Notes: generated from the letters alone by a model not told the origin. DNA of 64,000 bases from JAWLFI01 sp964627995 (GCA_964627995.1 CAZVLN010000002.1:97154-161153), one strand, 5' to 3'. Shown: positions 19,958 to 28,236, counted from the stretch's first letter. Made by a program: numbers and translations.

Positions 19958-21406
19958 ATGACAATTTTACTTAGTATTTTAATTCTGGCACTCCTTGTAA
20001 TTGTGGTTGTGCAAATCGGAAAGGTTACAGAATTAGCCGGAGCCATCAGGGGGGAAGAAGACGCACAGCGTGAAAGTGATTATTGGAATTCACGGTTGGG
20101 TTTAGTTTTCATGGTTATATTCCTTGCAGCTACCATTTTATCAGCACTTTACTATAAGAATTGGATGTTGGGATTTGGTCCTCATCAAGCAGCATCTGAA
20201 CATGGTAGCAGTGTAGATTTAATGTTCGCCATTACACTTTTCTTTACGGGGATAGTGTTCGTACTTACCCATATTGCTCTTTTTTGGTTTGCTTACAAAT
20301 ATAGATATAACCCTAATCGTAAAGCGATATTTAATGCTCATGATAACCGTCTAGAAATTATCTGGACTATAGTTCCCGCTATTGTAATGACTATTTTAGT
20401 CGTTTATGGGTTAGATGCCTGGAGCAAGGTTATGGCAGATGTAGGGCCAGATGAAGATTATATTGAAATAGAAGCTACTGGTATGCAATTTGCATGGTTG
20501 TTGAGATATCCAGGTCCGGATGGTGAGCTGGGTCCACGAGATTACCGTCGAATTACAGGGGCTAACCCATTAGGTCAAATTTGGACAGAGAAGGCCAATT
20601 TGGATGATTTCCAGCCAACGGATATCGTACTTCCTGTAGATAAAAAAGTTCGGGTTAGAATTACTGCTCGTGATGTGCTACACAATTTTTATCTACCTCA
20701 CTTTAGAGTAAAAATGGATGCCGTTCCAGGCATGCCCACTTATTTTGTCTTTACTCCTACGAAAACTACAGAGGAGTATCGCGAAGAGCTAAGAAAGTAT
20801 CCGGAATATCGTGTTCCAGATGACCCGGACGATCCCAATGGTCCTGAAAAGTGGGAAGTTTTTAATTATGAACTAGCTTGCGCAGAACTATGCGGGAATG
20901 GCCACTTCTCCATGAGAAAGCAAGTAAATATTGTTACTGAAGAGGAATATGAGGCTTGGTTAGATAAGCAAACATCTTACTACTTATCTTCCATACGGAA
21001 CTCTGATGACGATCCCTACGCAGGTCAGTTACTTATGTCAGAAATTGAATTAGACGTAAAGGATTTTACAGATGCATTTGATTTTTTGGTTTCTATGGAT
21101 AAAGAAGCCCTTGCAGATATAGATCAGGAAATGTTGACAGAGTCAATCTCAGTCGATGGCTTTTTTCTGAATGAAGAGCATGTACTTCAAGACGAAAATG
21201 CATTGTCCATGTTGGAACAAATCGCTTCCAAGTTGAATGAAGTTACTGCATTAAACGTCGTATTAACGTCAGAAGCTGACAATGAGCAAATATATTACAA
21301 CAGAATTCAATCTGTTGAGAACTTTTTAGTAGAACAAGGCATTTCTAATAATAGAATTAAAACTGAATCTTCAGCAATTGGCGAAGAGAAGAAGGAAGAA
21401 ATTTAA
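19958..21406 (+). CDS. coxB: Cytochrome c oxidase subunit II with C-terminal OmpA-like extension
   Basis: A 482-residue subunit II that takes electrons from cytochrome c through CuA. Hydrophobic helices lie near residues 1-20, 47-68 and 85-112, with one more near 130-148. The cupredoxin domain has VLHNFYLPHFRVKMDAVPG and the CuA motif CAELCGNGHFSM (about 308-319). No haem c motif is present. After about residue 350 the protein continues 130 residues into a segment resembling a degenerate OmpA peptidoglycan-binding domain: LNVVLTSEADNE, then RIQSVENFLVEQGI. The extension is not part of the standard subunit. coxA starts 22 bp downstream. Confidence 0.93.
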   Translation: MTILLSILILALLVIVVVQIGKVTELAGAIRGEEDAQRESDYWNSRLGLVFMVIFLAATILSALYYKNWMLGFGPHQAASEHGSSVDLMFAITLFFTGIVFVLTHIALFWFAYKYRYNPNRKAIFNAHDNRLEIIWTIVPAIVMTILVVYGLDAWSKVMADVGPDEDYIEIEATGMQFAWLLRYPGPDGELGPRDYRRITGANPLGQIWTEKANLDDFQPTDIVLPVDKKVRVRITARDVLHNFYLPHFRVKMDAVPGMPTYFVFTPTKTTEEYREELRKYPEYRVPDDPDDPNGPEKWEVFNYELACAELCGNGHFSMRKQVNIVTEEEYEAWLDKQTSYYLSSIRNSDDDPYAGQLLMSEIELDVKDFTDAFDFLVSMDKEALADIDQEMLTESISVDGFFLNEEHVLQDENALSMLEQIASKLNEVTALNVVLTSEADNEQIYYNRIQSVENFLVEQGISNNRIKTESSAIGEEKKEEI

Positions 21407-21428
21407 AGACAAAATTCAAATTCAGAAA

Positions 21429-23294
21429 ATGGCAACTGAAGTAAAGCAAATAAATACAGACGTACTAATTGAGAAATATGGTCATGATGATCATTTTCAT
21501 GAGGAAGAGCATGAACAGCTCGATAAGTATCAGTCGAATTTCATTTCTCACTACATCTTCTCCATGGATCATAAAATGATCTCTAAACAATTCCTTATTA
21601 CAGGGATGATTTGGGCTTTTATCGGTGGAGCGATGTCACTTATTTTCCGACTGCAACTTGGATTCCCAGAGGAGAGTTTAGCCTGGCTGCAACCCCTTTT
21701 AGGTAAATGGATTGTTGTAAATGAAGCTGGAATAGGAACACTTTCCCCTGATTTCTATTATGCGCTTGTCACAATGCACGGTACTATACTTGTGTTTTTT
21801 GTTTTGACAGCAGGTCTTTCCGGGACTTTTAGTAACCTATTAATTCCATTGCAAGTGGGAGCGCGTGATATGGCTTCTCCTTTTATGAATATGTTATCCT
21901 TTTGGTTTTTCTTCCTGGCTGGGGTTATTATGTTTTTCTCTTTATTCGTTAGCACGGGTCCCTTTATGGGAGGCTGGGTAGCATATCCTCCTTTATCAGC
22001 TTTAGAGCAGGCTTCAAGCGGTTCTGGAGTTGGTATGACACTATGGTTAGTGTCACTGGCTTTATTTGTTGTCTCTATTTTATTGGGAGGTATTAATTAT
22101 ATCTCTACGGTTCTGAATATGAGAACTAAAGGTCTTAGCATGTGGAGACTTCCATTAACAATTTGGGCCTTTTTGATTACCGCTGTTATAGGTTTATTAA
22201 GCTTCCCCGTTTTATTAAGTGGTTTCTTATTGTTGATCTTCGATAGAAGTTTTGGAACCAGTTTTTATTTGAGTGAGATCTTTATTGGGGGCGAAGCCCT
22301 CGATCACGTAGGCGGTAGCCCGATTCTTTATCAGCATTTATTTTGGTTCTTAGGACATCCCGAGGTGTATATTATTGTATTACCTGCCTTTGGTATTGTT
22401 TCTGAAGTACTTTCAGTGCATTCCAGGAAACCGATTTTTGGGTATAAGGCTATGGTGTTTTCCATACTGGCTATTGCATTTCTGAGTTTCCTTGTTTGGG
22501 CTCACCATATGTTTATGGCAGGTATTAATCCATTCATTGCCATGATTTTTGTGATTTTTACATTAATCATTGCCGTGCCTTCAGCCGTTAAAGTATTTAA
22601 TTGGATTGCCACCTTGTATGGCGGGAATATTCGGTTTAATTCAGCCTCTTTATTTGCAATCGGATTCGTTTCCATGTTTATTAGTGGAGGTTTGACAGGT
22701 ATTTTTCTTGGTAACTCAGCTATTGATATTCAAATGCATGACACTTATTTTGTTGTGGCTCACTTCCACATTGTAATGGGAGTAGCGGCTTTCTTTGGGA
22801 TGTATTCGGGTATCTACCATTGGTTTCCCAAGATGTATAGTCGATTTATGAATGAAACCCTGGGTAAAATTCACTTTTGGGTAACTCTAGTAGGTGCATA
22901 TATTATCTTCTGGCCAATGCATTATTTAGGTATCGCTGGTGTTCCACGTAGGTACTATAGCTTTGAAAACTTTAATGCTTTTAATGACTTCGCTACGATG
23001 AATCAAGTAATAACTATAGCTGCAATTGTAGTTTTTGCTGCGCAGTTGGTTTTTGTGGTGAATTTCTTTTACAGTATCTGGAAAGGTAAAAAACTTAAAG
23101 TGCAAAATCCATGGGGAGCGACTACTTTAGAGTGGACAACTCCTATAAAGAATATTCACGGTAATTGGCCTGGAAAAATCCCTACCGTTCACAGGTGGTC
23201 ATATGACTATAGTAAAAATGAAGGTAGCGAAGTAGATTATATTCCTCAAGTTGTCCCATTAGAGGAAGGGGAAAAGACTGACGGCGCTCATTAA
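21429..23294 (+). CDS. coxA: Cytochrome c oxidase subunit I
   Basis: A 621-residue haem-copper oxidase catalytic subunit that reduces O2 and pumps protons. The low-spin haem ligand lies in TMHGTILVFF. The CuB/active-site stretch is WFLGHPEVYIIVLPAFG, with the Glu and Tyr typical of A-type oxidases. HHMF supplies further CuB ligands, and HDTYFVVAHFHIVMG carries the haem a3 and haem a ligands. The frame extends upstream to 21378 within coxB, but the ATG at 21429 gives a proper spacing and N-terminus, so it is chosen. About twelve membrane helices are expected. Confidence 0.96.
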   Translation: MATEVKQINTDVLIEKYGHDDHFHEEEHEQLDKYQSNFISHYIFSMDHKMISKQFLITGMIWAFIGGAMSLIFRLQLGFPEESLAWLQPLLGKWIVVNEAGIGTLSPDFYYALVTMHGTILVFFVLTAGLSGTFSNLLIPLQVGARDMASPFMNMLSFWFFFLAGVIMFFSLFVSTGPFMGGWVAYPPLSALEQASSGSGVGMTLWLVSLALFVVSILLGGINYISTVLNMRTKGLSMWRLPLTIWAFLITAVIGLLSFPVLLSGFLLLIFDRSFGTSFYLSEIFIGGEALDHVGGSPILYQHLFWFLGHPEVYIIVLPAFGIVSEVLSVHSRKPIFGYKAMVFSILAIAFLSFLVWAHHMFMAGINPFIAMIFVIFTLIIAVPSAVKVFNWIATLYGGNIRFNSASLFAIGFVSMFISGGLTGIFLGNSAIDIQMHDTYFVVAHFHIVMGVAAFFGMYSGIYHWFPKMYSRFMNETLGKIHFWVTLVGAYIIFWPMHYLGIAGVPRRYYSFENFNAFNDFATMNQVITIAAIVVFAAQLVFVVNFFYSIWKGKKLKVQNPWGATTLEWTTPIKNIHGNWPGKIPTVHRWSYDYSKNEGSEVDYIPQVVPLEEGEKTDGAH

Positions 23295-23305
23295 ACGTAT
23301 AAAAG

Positions 23306-24229
23306 TTGAACTCAACAAAACATACATATTCTCAGTCACAAAAATGGAGTAGCGCTCAAGAGAATGCTTCTTCATTTTTGGGCGATTTAGCTGAGCTATT
23401 TAAGCTTAGACTGAGCTTTTTAGTTGTATTTTCTTCTGTGTTGGGGGCAGTTATTGTCGGGGGTCTCTCGGTTTTTACCTTTTCTGATTTTGTATTGTTG
23501 TTTATTGGTGGTTTATTAACCAGTGGTAGTGGGTCAGCAGTGAATCAAGTATTGGAAAAAGATGTGGACAAATTGATGAAACGGACCCATAACCGGCCAT
23601 TGGCAAAGGATTCAATCTCAGTGCCTAAAGTCCTGTTGATTATTGGTCTTTCTTTATGTGTGGGCCTGACCTTACTTTATTTCTTACATCCAATGGCGGC
23701 CATATTTTCTATGGTAGCTTGGGCTTTGTATGGTTTTGTTTACACTCCCATGAAAAAAATGGGACCCTTTGCTGTTTTCATTGGGGCAATACCTGGAGCA
23801 CTCCCAGTTTTAATTGGAACCGTCGCGGTAGAAGGCCAAATTAGCTTTCTGGCTTTCTTACTGTTTTCCATTCAGTTCATTTGGCAGTTTCCTCATTTTT
23901 GGGCAATTGCATGGATTTCAGATACTGACTATAAAAAAGCCGGATTTCGATTACTTCCTAATGTGTTAAGTTCTAAAGATGAATCCGTAGCTTGGCAATG
24001 CCTAGTTTATGCCACATTGCTTATTCCCATTTCTTTAGTCTTTTGGTATAATGGCTTCTTAGGCTATGTTGGCCTTGCTGTGTTTAATATTTTTAATTTG
24101 GCGTATATTTTTTACGCATACAAACTTTACGATGAACTTAGTGATGAAGCAGCCAAAAATTTAATGTTTTCTTCTTTCTTTTATTTACCATTGGTTCTTC
24201 TTTCCTTAAGTTTTTTAATCATATTGTAG
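23306..24229 (+). CDS. ctaB: Protohaem IX farnesyltransferase (haem O synthase)
   Basis: A 307-residue UbiA-family membrane enzyme that adds the farnesyl group to haem b to make haem O, the precursor of haem A for the oxidase. The prenyl-diphosphate site is NQVLEKDVDKLMKRTHNRPL near residue 78, and a second aspartate-rich stretch is ISDTDYKKAGFRLLPN near 205. No ATG precedes the first helix, so a TTG start at 23306 is used, 11 bp after coxA. Haem A synthase (ctaA) is not in the window. The gene ends one base before the next ATG, so the two are probably translationally coupled. Confidence 0.93.
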   Translation: MNSTKHTYSQSQKWSSAQENASSFLGDLAELFKLRLSFLVVFSSVLGAVIVGGLSVFTFSDFVLLFIGGLLTSGSGSAVNQVLEKDVDKLMKRTHNRPLAKDSISVPKVLLIIGLSLCVGLTLLYFLHPMAAIFSMVAWALYGFVYTPMKKMGPFAVFIGAIPGALPVLIGTVAVEGQISFLAFLLFSIQFIWQFPHFWAIAWISDTDYKKAGFRLLPNVLSSKDESVAWQCLVYATLLIPISLVFWYNGFLGYVGLAVFNIFNLAYIFYAYKLYDELSDEAAKNLMFSSFFYLPLVLLSLSFLIIL

Positions 24230-24230
24230 C

Positions 24231-24815
24231 ATGGATGCTAGTTTAAGCAATAATAGCGGCAACGCACTGTATAAATATAACACTAACAAGTTTAGTTTAT
24301 ATATAGCTCTAGGAAGTATTGTAATGATGTTTACAGCTTTTAGTTCAGCCTACATTGTCAGACAATCTGCGGGTAACTGGTTAGAGTTTCCATTGCCTAA
24401 TCTATTTTATGTAAGTACAGCTGTTATTCTTTTGAGTAGTGTTACCCTTCATTTAGCTTACAATTCTTTTAAGAACCAAAGAGAATCGTTATACAAATCA
24501 CTACTGATCGTCAGCTTTATTTTAGGAATTGGTTTTGTTATCGCTCAATATTACGCCTGGATGGAAATGTTTGCTATGGGTATAGATTTAAAGCGGAATC
24601 CATCAGGCGCTTTTGTATATGTTATTTCTGGTGCTCATGCAGCTCATGTTTTAGGTGGTATTGCTACCTTTATAGTAGCTCTTATTCATGCGTTTTCTTT
24701 ACCGTTTAGAGTTACAGATAAAAGAAAAAATAGATTTCAATTAGTGCTTATATATTGGCATTTTGTTGATTTTCTTTGGATATATTTGCTATTGTTTTTT
24801 ACTCTTCAGAGATAG
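24231..24815 (+). CDS. Cytochrome c oxidase subunit III, first copy
   Basis: A 194-residue subunit III-type protein with five hydrophobic helices. AWMEMFAMGIDLKRNPSGAFVY and GAHAAHVLGGI match the conserved subunit III core, and YWHFVDFLWIYLLLFF forms the last helix. It is shorter than the second copy at 24835. Tandem unequal subunit III genes are usual in the Bacteroidota form of this operon. Subunit III stabilises the catalytic core and holds no redox centre. Confidence 0.9.
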   Translation: MDASLSNNSGNALYKYNTNKFSLYIALGSIVMMFTAFSSAYIVRQSAGNWLEFPLPNLFYVSTAVILLSSVTLHLAYNSFKNQRESLYKSLLIVSFILGIGFVIAQYYAWMEMFAMGIDLKRNPSGAFVYVISGAHAAHVLGGIATFIVALIHAFSLPFRVTDKRKNRFQLVLIYWHFVDFLWIYLLLFFTLQR

Positions 24816-24834
24816 GATAAACTAAACTACAACA

Positions 24835-25671
24835 ATGTCAGAAGAACTGCTAGAAACTACTGAAACACAGGAACAAGATAATTGGTCAGGGGGTAAGTCA
24901 CCCTTCAAAACATCTTACGGGAAACTAATGATGTGGTACTTCCTTGTATCTGATGCCTTTACTTTTGCGGGACTATTGATTGCTTATGGAGCATTGCGAT
25001 TTAGTACTCCATCCTGGCCTGTGCCTGATTTTGTTTTTTCAACCGCTCCCTTTGGAGTAACCGGTGCGCCTCTCATCTTTGTGACGATTATGTCATTTGT
25101 TTTGATTATCAGCTCAGGAACAATGGTAAGGGCCGTCCAGGAAGGAGCTAGAGAGAATAAAAACGGTGTAGTCTTTTGGTTGCTTATGACAGTATTTGGA
25201 GGAATTGCATTTCTTGGTTGTCAAGCATGGGAGTGGAACAATCTTATAGCAGAGGAACATATGACTATTTTCACTAATCCTTTTGGTACTCACACAGAAG
25301 ATGGTGTTTATTTAGAAGGTGACGGTCATTATATTGAAAAAGGTGACGAATTTAAGGCTGGTGAATCATATTTGATTCACAAGCATCACGGTGATTGGGA
25401 TCCTCTTACATTCCGAACAGAATCTGGTGTAGTAAAACAGCAGGAGTTTGGTCCAAAAGCTTTTGGTGCACTGTTCTTTTTCATAACAGGTTTTCATGGT
25501 TTTCACGTTTTTTCTGGTGTTGTGATTCTGTTCATCATCATGTTAAATGTAGCTAGTGGATTGTATGTGGAGCGTAAAAACGGATATGAAATGGTGGAGA
25601 AGGTTGGACTATATTGGCACTTTGTCGATTTAGTTTGGGTTTTTGTTTTCTTAGTATTTTATCTCCTGTAA
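24835..25671 (+). CDS. Cytochrome c oxidase subunit III, second copy
   Basis: A 278-residue subunit III with conserved features: CQAWEWNNLI near residue 124, FHGFHVFSGVVILF near 221, and YWHFVDLVWVFVFLVFY at the end. Between helices 4 and 5 it carries a polar insertion of about 70 residues (roughly 135-205) that the shorter first copy lacks; it should face one side of the membrane. It lies 19 bp after the first copy and 15 bp before subunit IV. Confidence 0.92.
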   Translation: MSEELLETTETQEQDNWSGGKSPFKTSYGKLMMWYFLVSDAFTFAGLLIAYGALRFSTPSWPVPDFVFSTAPFGVTGAPLIFVTIMSFVLIISSGTMVRAVQEGARENKNGVVFWLLMTVFGGIAFLGCQAWEWNNLIAEEHMTIFTNPFGTHTEDGVYLEGDGHYIEKGDEFKAGESYLIHKHHGDWDPLTFRTESGVVKQQEFGPKAFGALFFFITGFHGFHVFSGVVILFIIMLNVASGLYVERKNGYEMVEKVGLYWHFVDLVWVFVFLVFYLL

Positions 25672-25686
25672 AAATTAGTATCGAAT

Positions 25687-26109
25687 ATGGAAATGTCAAG
25701 ATCAGAAGGGATTCGAGCAGTTAAAAAAGGTCTGCTATTATTAGGTGCGGTTACCGTCGCTGAAGTTTTAATTTCTCTATTGGGTAAGGGGTATCTTATC
25801 CCTGGATTAGAGGAGTATAGCTTTCTATTTGTAATTACTGGCTTAGCTATGATTGTTTTGTCACTGTACAAAGCTTATTTTATTGTTTATGAGTTCATGC
25901 ACTTGAGATATGAAGTTAAAGGTATGGCTCTTTCCATTTTGCTTCCAGCTATGCTTTTAATATGGGGGTTAATTGCTTTTCTCTGGGAAGGTAATACATG
26001 GGGTGATCGAAGAGAAGAGGTACAATATGAAATACCTCAAGATATCGAACAGCAATTAGATGAGTCTGAAGGAGAACCTGTAAAAGAATTAGACAATCAT
26101 GAACATTAG
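25687..26109 (+). CDS. Cytochrome c oxidase subunit IV (prokaryotic type)
   Basis: A 140-residue protein with three hydrophobic helices (about 15-32, 43-65 and 82-100) and an acidic tail, matching the small bacterial COX4-type subunit. It contains IVYEFMHLRYEVKGMALSIL, the conserved middle part of the family. It has no known cofactor and helps assemble or stabilise the oxidase. Its place after the subunit III genes supports the call. Confidence 0.85.
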   Translation: MEMSRSEGIRAVKKGLLLLGAVTVAEVLISLLGKGYLIPGLEEYSFLFVITGLAMIVLSLYKAYFIVYEFMHLRYEVKGMALSILLPAMLLIWGLIAFLWEGNTWGDRREEVQYEIPQDIEQQLDESEGEPVKELDNHEH

Positions 26110-26132
26110 AGCGTGTTTTCTATTCAGTGTTT

Positions 26133-26711
26133 ATGTCTAAAAATAGAAACACAGGTAAGCGAATTTCCCGTACATTAGGTCTACTGGCTTTATTAGTTAT
26201 TTTCCCTCTAACCAGTTGGTACTTTTTACAAACGGGGCTAAATTTCACAAAGGGTAAGTTTGATAAAATGGAAGATTTAGCTTCCATTGATTCTTTTATT
26301 ACTTATCCCGTATATGGCGATTCTATTACCAACACTATCTTAAAAGACCGGATGGTCGTTATTTCTGATCCGGGCCTCAATATTCAGTATTTAGATACAT
26401 TATCTCTCATACATGAAGATCTAATTGATGATGAGTGGGTATGGTTGCTAATGTTGAATGGGGGAGACCTTTATCGGTCTAATATGCAGGATACTTATCC
26501 TTTCTTACTTGATTCTACTTCTGTAAAATTATTAGACAAATTCAAGTTCTCGAATACGGATGGTCTTTTCGATCCTTCCATTCAATTTTTACCTCATCAA
26601 ATTGGTCTGGTTGACACCAAAGGAACATTACGATATATCTATGATATTAGAGATAAAGAAGAACTGGATTTGTTTATAAGCCATTTGGTCCTTTTAGTAC
26701 CTAAAGAGTAA
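26133..26711 (+). CDS. SCO1/SenC-like protein lacking the copper-binding cysteines
   Basis: A 192-residue protein with one N-terminal membrane anchor (about 13-33) and a periplasmic domain. Its position after oxidase subunit IV and its C-terminal pattern (PHQIGLVDTKGTLRYIYDIRDKEELDLFISHL) fit the SCO family, which delivers copper to CuA. It contains no cysteine at all, so the CxxxC copper/thiol site of true SCO proteins is absent. A histidine (PHQIGL) stands where SCO proteins keep a conserved His region. It may be a structural paralogue. A GTG two codons upstream is possible, but the ATG is preferred. Confidence 0.7.
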   Translation: MSKNRNTGKRISRTLGLLALLVIFPLTSWYFLQTGLNFTKGKFDKMEDLASIDSFITYPVYGDSITNTILKDRMVVISDPGLNIQYLDTLSLIHEDLIDDEWVWLLMLNGGDLYRSNMQDTYPFLLDSTSVKLLDKFKFSNTDGLFDPSIQFLPHQIGLVDTKGTLRYIYDIRDKEELDLFISHLVLLVPKE

Positions 26712-26713
26712 TT

Positions 26714-27250
26714 ATGAATAATAATCAAGTTGACCTGAAACTTGCCAGACGCCTAGAGTTATATGCCACCTTATTTTCAATTGTAGTATTAGGGCTTGTT
26801 GTTGGAATGCGATATATTTCTTTTGAAATGCCCTTTGATGTTTTGGTTTTACCGCCTTTTCATGCGGTCGTTAACGGATTGACAGCTGTTTGTTTACTAG
26901 TTGCTTTTGTATTTATCAAAAGTGGAGACATTGAACGGCATAGGCTATTTAATTTTTTGGCATTATGCTTATCAGCTATTTTTCTTATCTCTTACGTCAT
27001 TTATCACATCTCTACTGAACCCACCTCCTACGGCGGTGATGGTACAATAAAATACATTTACTACTTTTTATTAGCAACTCATGTTTTTCTGGCTGCCGCT
27101 AGTTTACCCTTTATCTTGTTTACCTTTATAAGGGCCTATACAGGTCAAATTGATCGCCATAAACGCATGGCCAGATGGGTATTTCCAGTTTGGCTCTATG
27201 TTGCCGTTACTGGCCCAGTGTGCTATTTAATGCTAGCTCCTTATTATTGA
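26714..27250 (+). CDS. DUF420 family membrane protein
   Basis: A 178-residue inner-membrane protein with about five hydrophobic helices. LPPFHAVVNGLTAVCLL near residue 46, HRLFNFLALCLSAIFLISY near 76, and THVFLAAASLPFILFTF near 116 are the family pattern with conserved intramembrane histidines. DUF420 relatives (CtaM type) are needed for assembly of haem-copper oxidases in Firmicutes; the same role is inferred here from the operon. It starts 2 bp after the SCO-like gene. Confidence 0.85.
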   Translation: MNNNQVDLKLARRLELYATLFSIVVLGLVVGMRYISFEMPFDVLVLPPFHAVVNGLTAVCLLVAFVFIKSGDIERHRLFNFLALCLSAIFLISYVIYHISTEPTSYGGDGTIKYIYYFLLATHVFLAAASLPFILFTFIRAYTGQIDRHKRMARWVFPVWLYVAVTGPVCYLMLAPYY

Positions 27251-27284
27251 ACTCTTCCCTGATTAATATCGTTATAAATACACT

Positions 27285-27539
27285 ATGAAAGGAATAAGAA
27301 AATTACTTATCGGTTTGTCTGTCATATTTAGTTTGATGGTGCTTACCACACCAGAAGTTAATAGTCAATGTCCGATGTGTCGAATGAGTGCGGAGAGTAA
27401 TTTAAAGGAAGGTGGATCTGCGGGTAAGGGTTTAAATAAAGGGATTTTTGTTCTTCTATTCACCCCTTATTTAGTAGTGGGTGCTATTGGATATACCTGG
27501 TATAGAAATCATAGGAAAAGAAAGCTAGAAGAAAGCTAG
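27285..27539 (+). CDS. Small CPMC-motif membrane protein at the end of the oxidase operon
   Basis: An 84-residue protein with a signal-like helix (about 8-26), a CPMCRMSAES segment and a C-terminal transmembrane helix (about 53-71) followed by a basic tail. The two cysteines with nearby methionines would face the periplasm and could bind copper or form a thiol site. No named family was recognised. The C-terminus and stop codon lie inside an 11-bp tandem repeat that runs into the scaffold gap, so its last residues are uncertain. Confidence 0.7.
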   Translation: MKGIRKLLIGLSVIFSLMVLTTPEVNSQCPMCRMSAESNLKEGGSAGKGLNKGIFVLLFTPYLVVGAIGYTWYRNHRKRKLEES

Positions 27540-27572
27540 AAGAAAGCTAGAAGAAGCCAATAAAAAAAGCCC
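27518..27572 (+). repeat. 11-bp tandem repeat at left side of scaffold gap
   Basis: About three copies of the 11-bp unit AAAGCTAGAAG, followed by AAGCCAATAAAAAAAGCCC. All 55 bases are identical to 27673-27727 on the other side of the N run. The repeat overlaps the end of the small CPMC gene; because the unit is not a multiple of three, each copy changes frame. Confidence 0.9.
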
Positions 27573-27672
27573 NNNNNNNNNNNNNNNNNNNNNNNNNNNN
27601 NNNNNNNNNNNNNNNNNNNNNNNNNNNNNNNNNNNNNNNNNNNNNNNNNNNNNNNNNNNNNNNNNNNNNNNN
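27573..27672. other. Scaffold gap, 100 N
   Basis: Exactly 100 undetermined bases, a placeholder length. Identical 55-bp ends on both sides suggest the two contigs overlap and that little or no real sequence is missing, apart from an unknown number of 11-bp repeat copies. Confidence 0.95.
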
Positions 27673-27727
27673 AAGAAAGCTAGAAGAAAGCTAGAAGAAA
27701 GCTAGAAGAAGCCAATAAAAAAAGCCC
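27673..27727 (+). repeat. 11-bp tandem repeat at right side of scaffold gap
   Basis: An exact duplicate of 27518-27572. It runs straight into the terminator hairpin at 27717-27752, whose first half (AAAAAAAGCCC) is also where the left contig stops. Confidence 0.9.
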
Positions 27728-27752
27728 CCGAATTATTTCGAGGGCTTTTTTT
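27717..27752. terminator. Bidirectional intrinsic terminator after the oxidase operon
   Basis: A stem with A-run and T-run arms: AAAAAAAGCCC at 27717-27727 pairs with GGGCTTTTTTT at 27742-27752, extended by CGAA/TTCG with one mismatch and a 4-base loop. It serves the respiratory operon on the plus strand and the convergent gene at 27775 on the minus strand. Confidence 0.85.
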
Positions 27753-27774
27753 CAATTTTACTATTAATTTGGGC

Positions 27775-28236
27775 TTAAGAAAATTTCTTAATCAACCAGA
27801 CAATTAGAGAAACAGTTCCAAATAGTCCTGCTAAATAGGCTATAAGAAACAGTAAAGCTCCAATACCAAAACCACTACCAAATGCTGATCCAACAACAAT
27901 AGCGCTAGCAACTATGCTTAAGACAATCCATGCTCCCCATCCAAGAACCCAAAACCAAAACCACTTATCAACGGGGTCACCTAGGCCGCCTATGGCAGCA
28001 ACCTTGTCGACAAGTTTTACCGCTTTTTTCTTTACCCATGAAAAAAGTTTTCCAAAGCCATTTTTGTCATTTTTAGCGTGAATTGCGGTTTCAAGAGAAA
28101 GTGCTGTTTGAGAATAATCACTTTGCATAACAGGTTCGATTCCATTATCGGAATTAGTTATGCCATTAGATCCGTAGCTCACCCCAGTCATTAGAAGGAG
28201 AAGAGTACTGATCATCAAAAGTCGAAATTGTTTCAT
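27775..28236 (-). CDS. Hypothetical exported membrane protein
   Basis: A 153-residue protein of no recognised family. It has a signal peptide (LLMISTLLLLMTGVSYG, about 6-22), a polar stretch of about 40 residues, a basic segment (KLFSWVKKKAVKLVDKV) and two glycine-rich hydrophobic helices (about 96-118 and 122-147). Small Bacteroidota proteins with this layout are common and of unknown role. It is alone on the minus strand, convergent with the oxidase operon, and shares that operon's terminator. Confidence 0.65.
   Translation of the reverse strand: MKQFRLLMISTLLLLMTGVSYGSNGITNSDNGIEPVMQSDYSQTALSLETAIHAKNDKNGFGKLFSWVKKKAVKLVDKVAAIGGLGDPVDKWFWFWVLGWGAWIVLSIVASAIVVGSAFGSGFGIGALLFLIAYLAGLFGTVSLIVWLIKKFS

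Noticed and set aside
27518..27727. CRISPR-like direct repeat array around the gap
   Set aside because: The 11-bp units are perfectly adjacent without spacers, and the larger duplication is best explained by assembly overlap.
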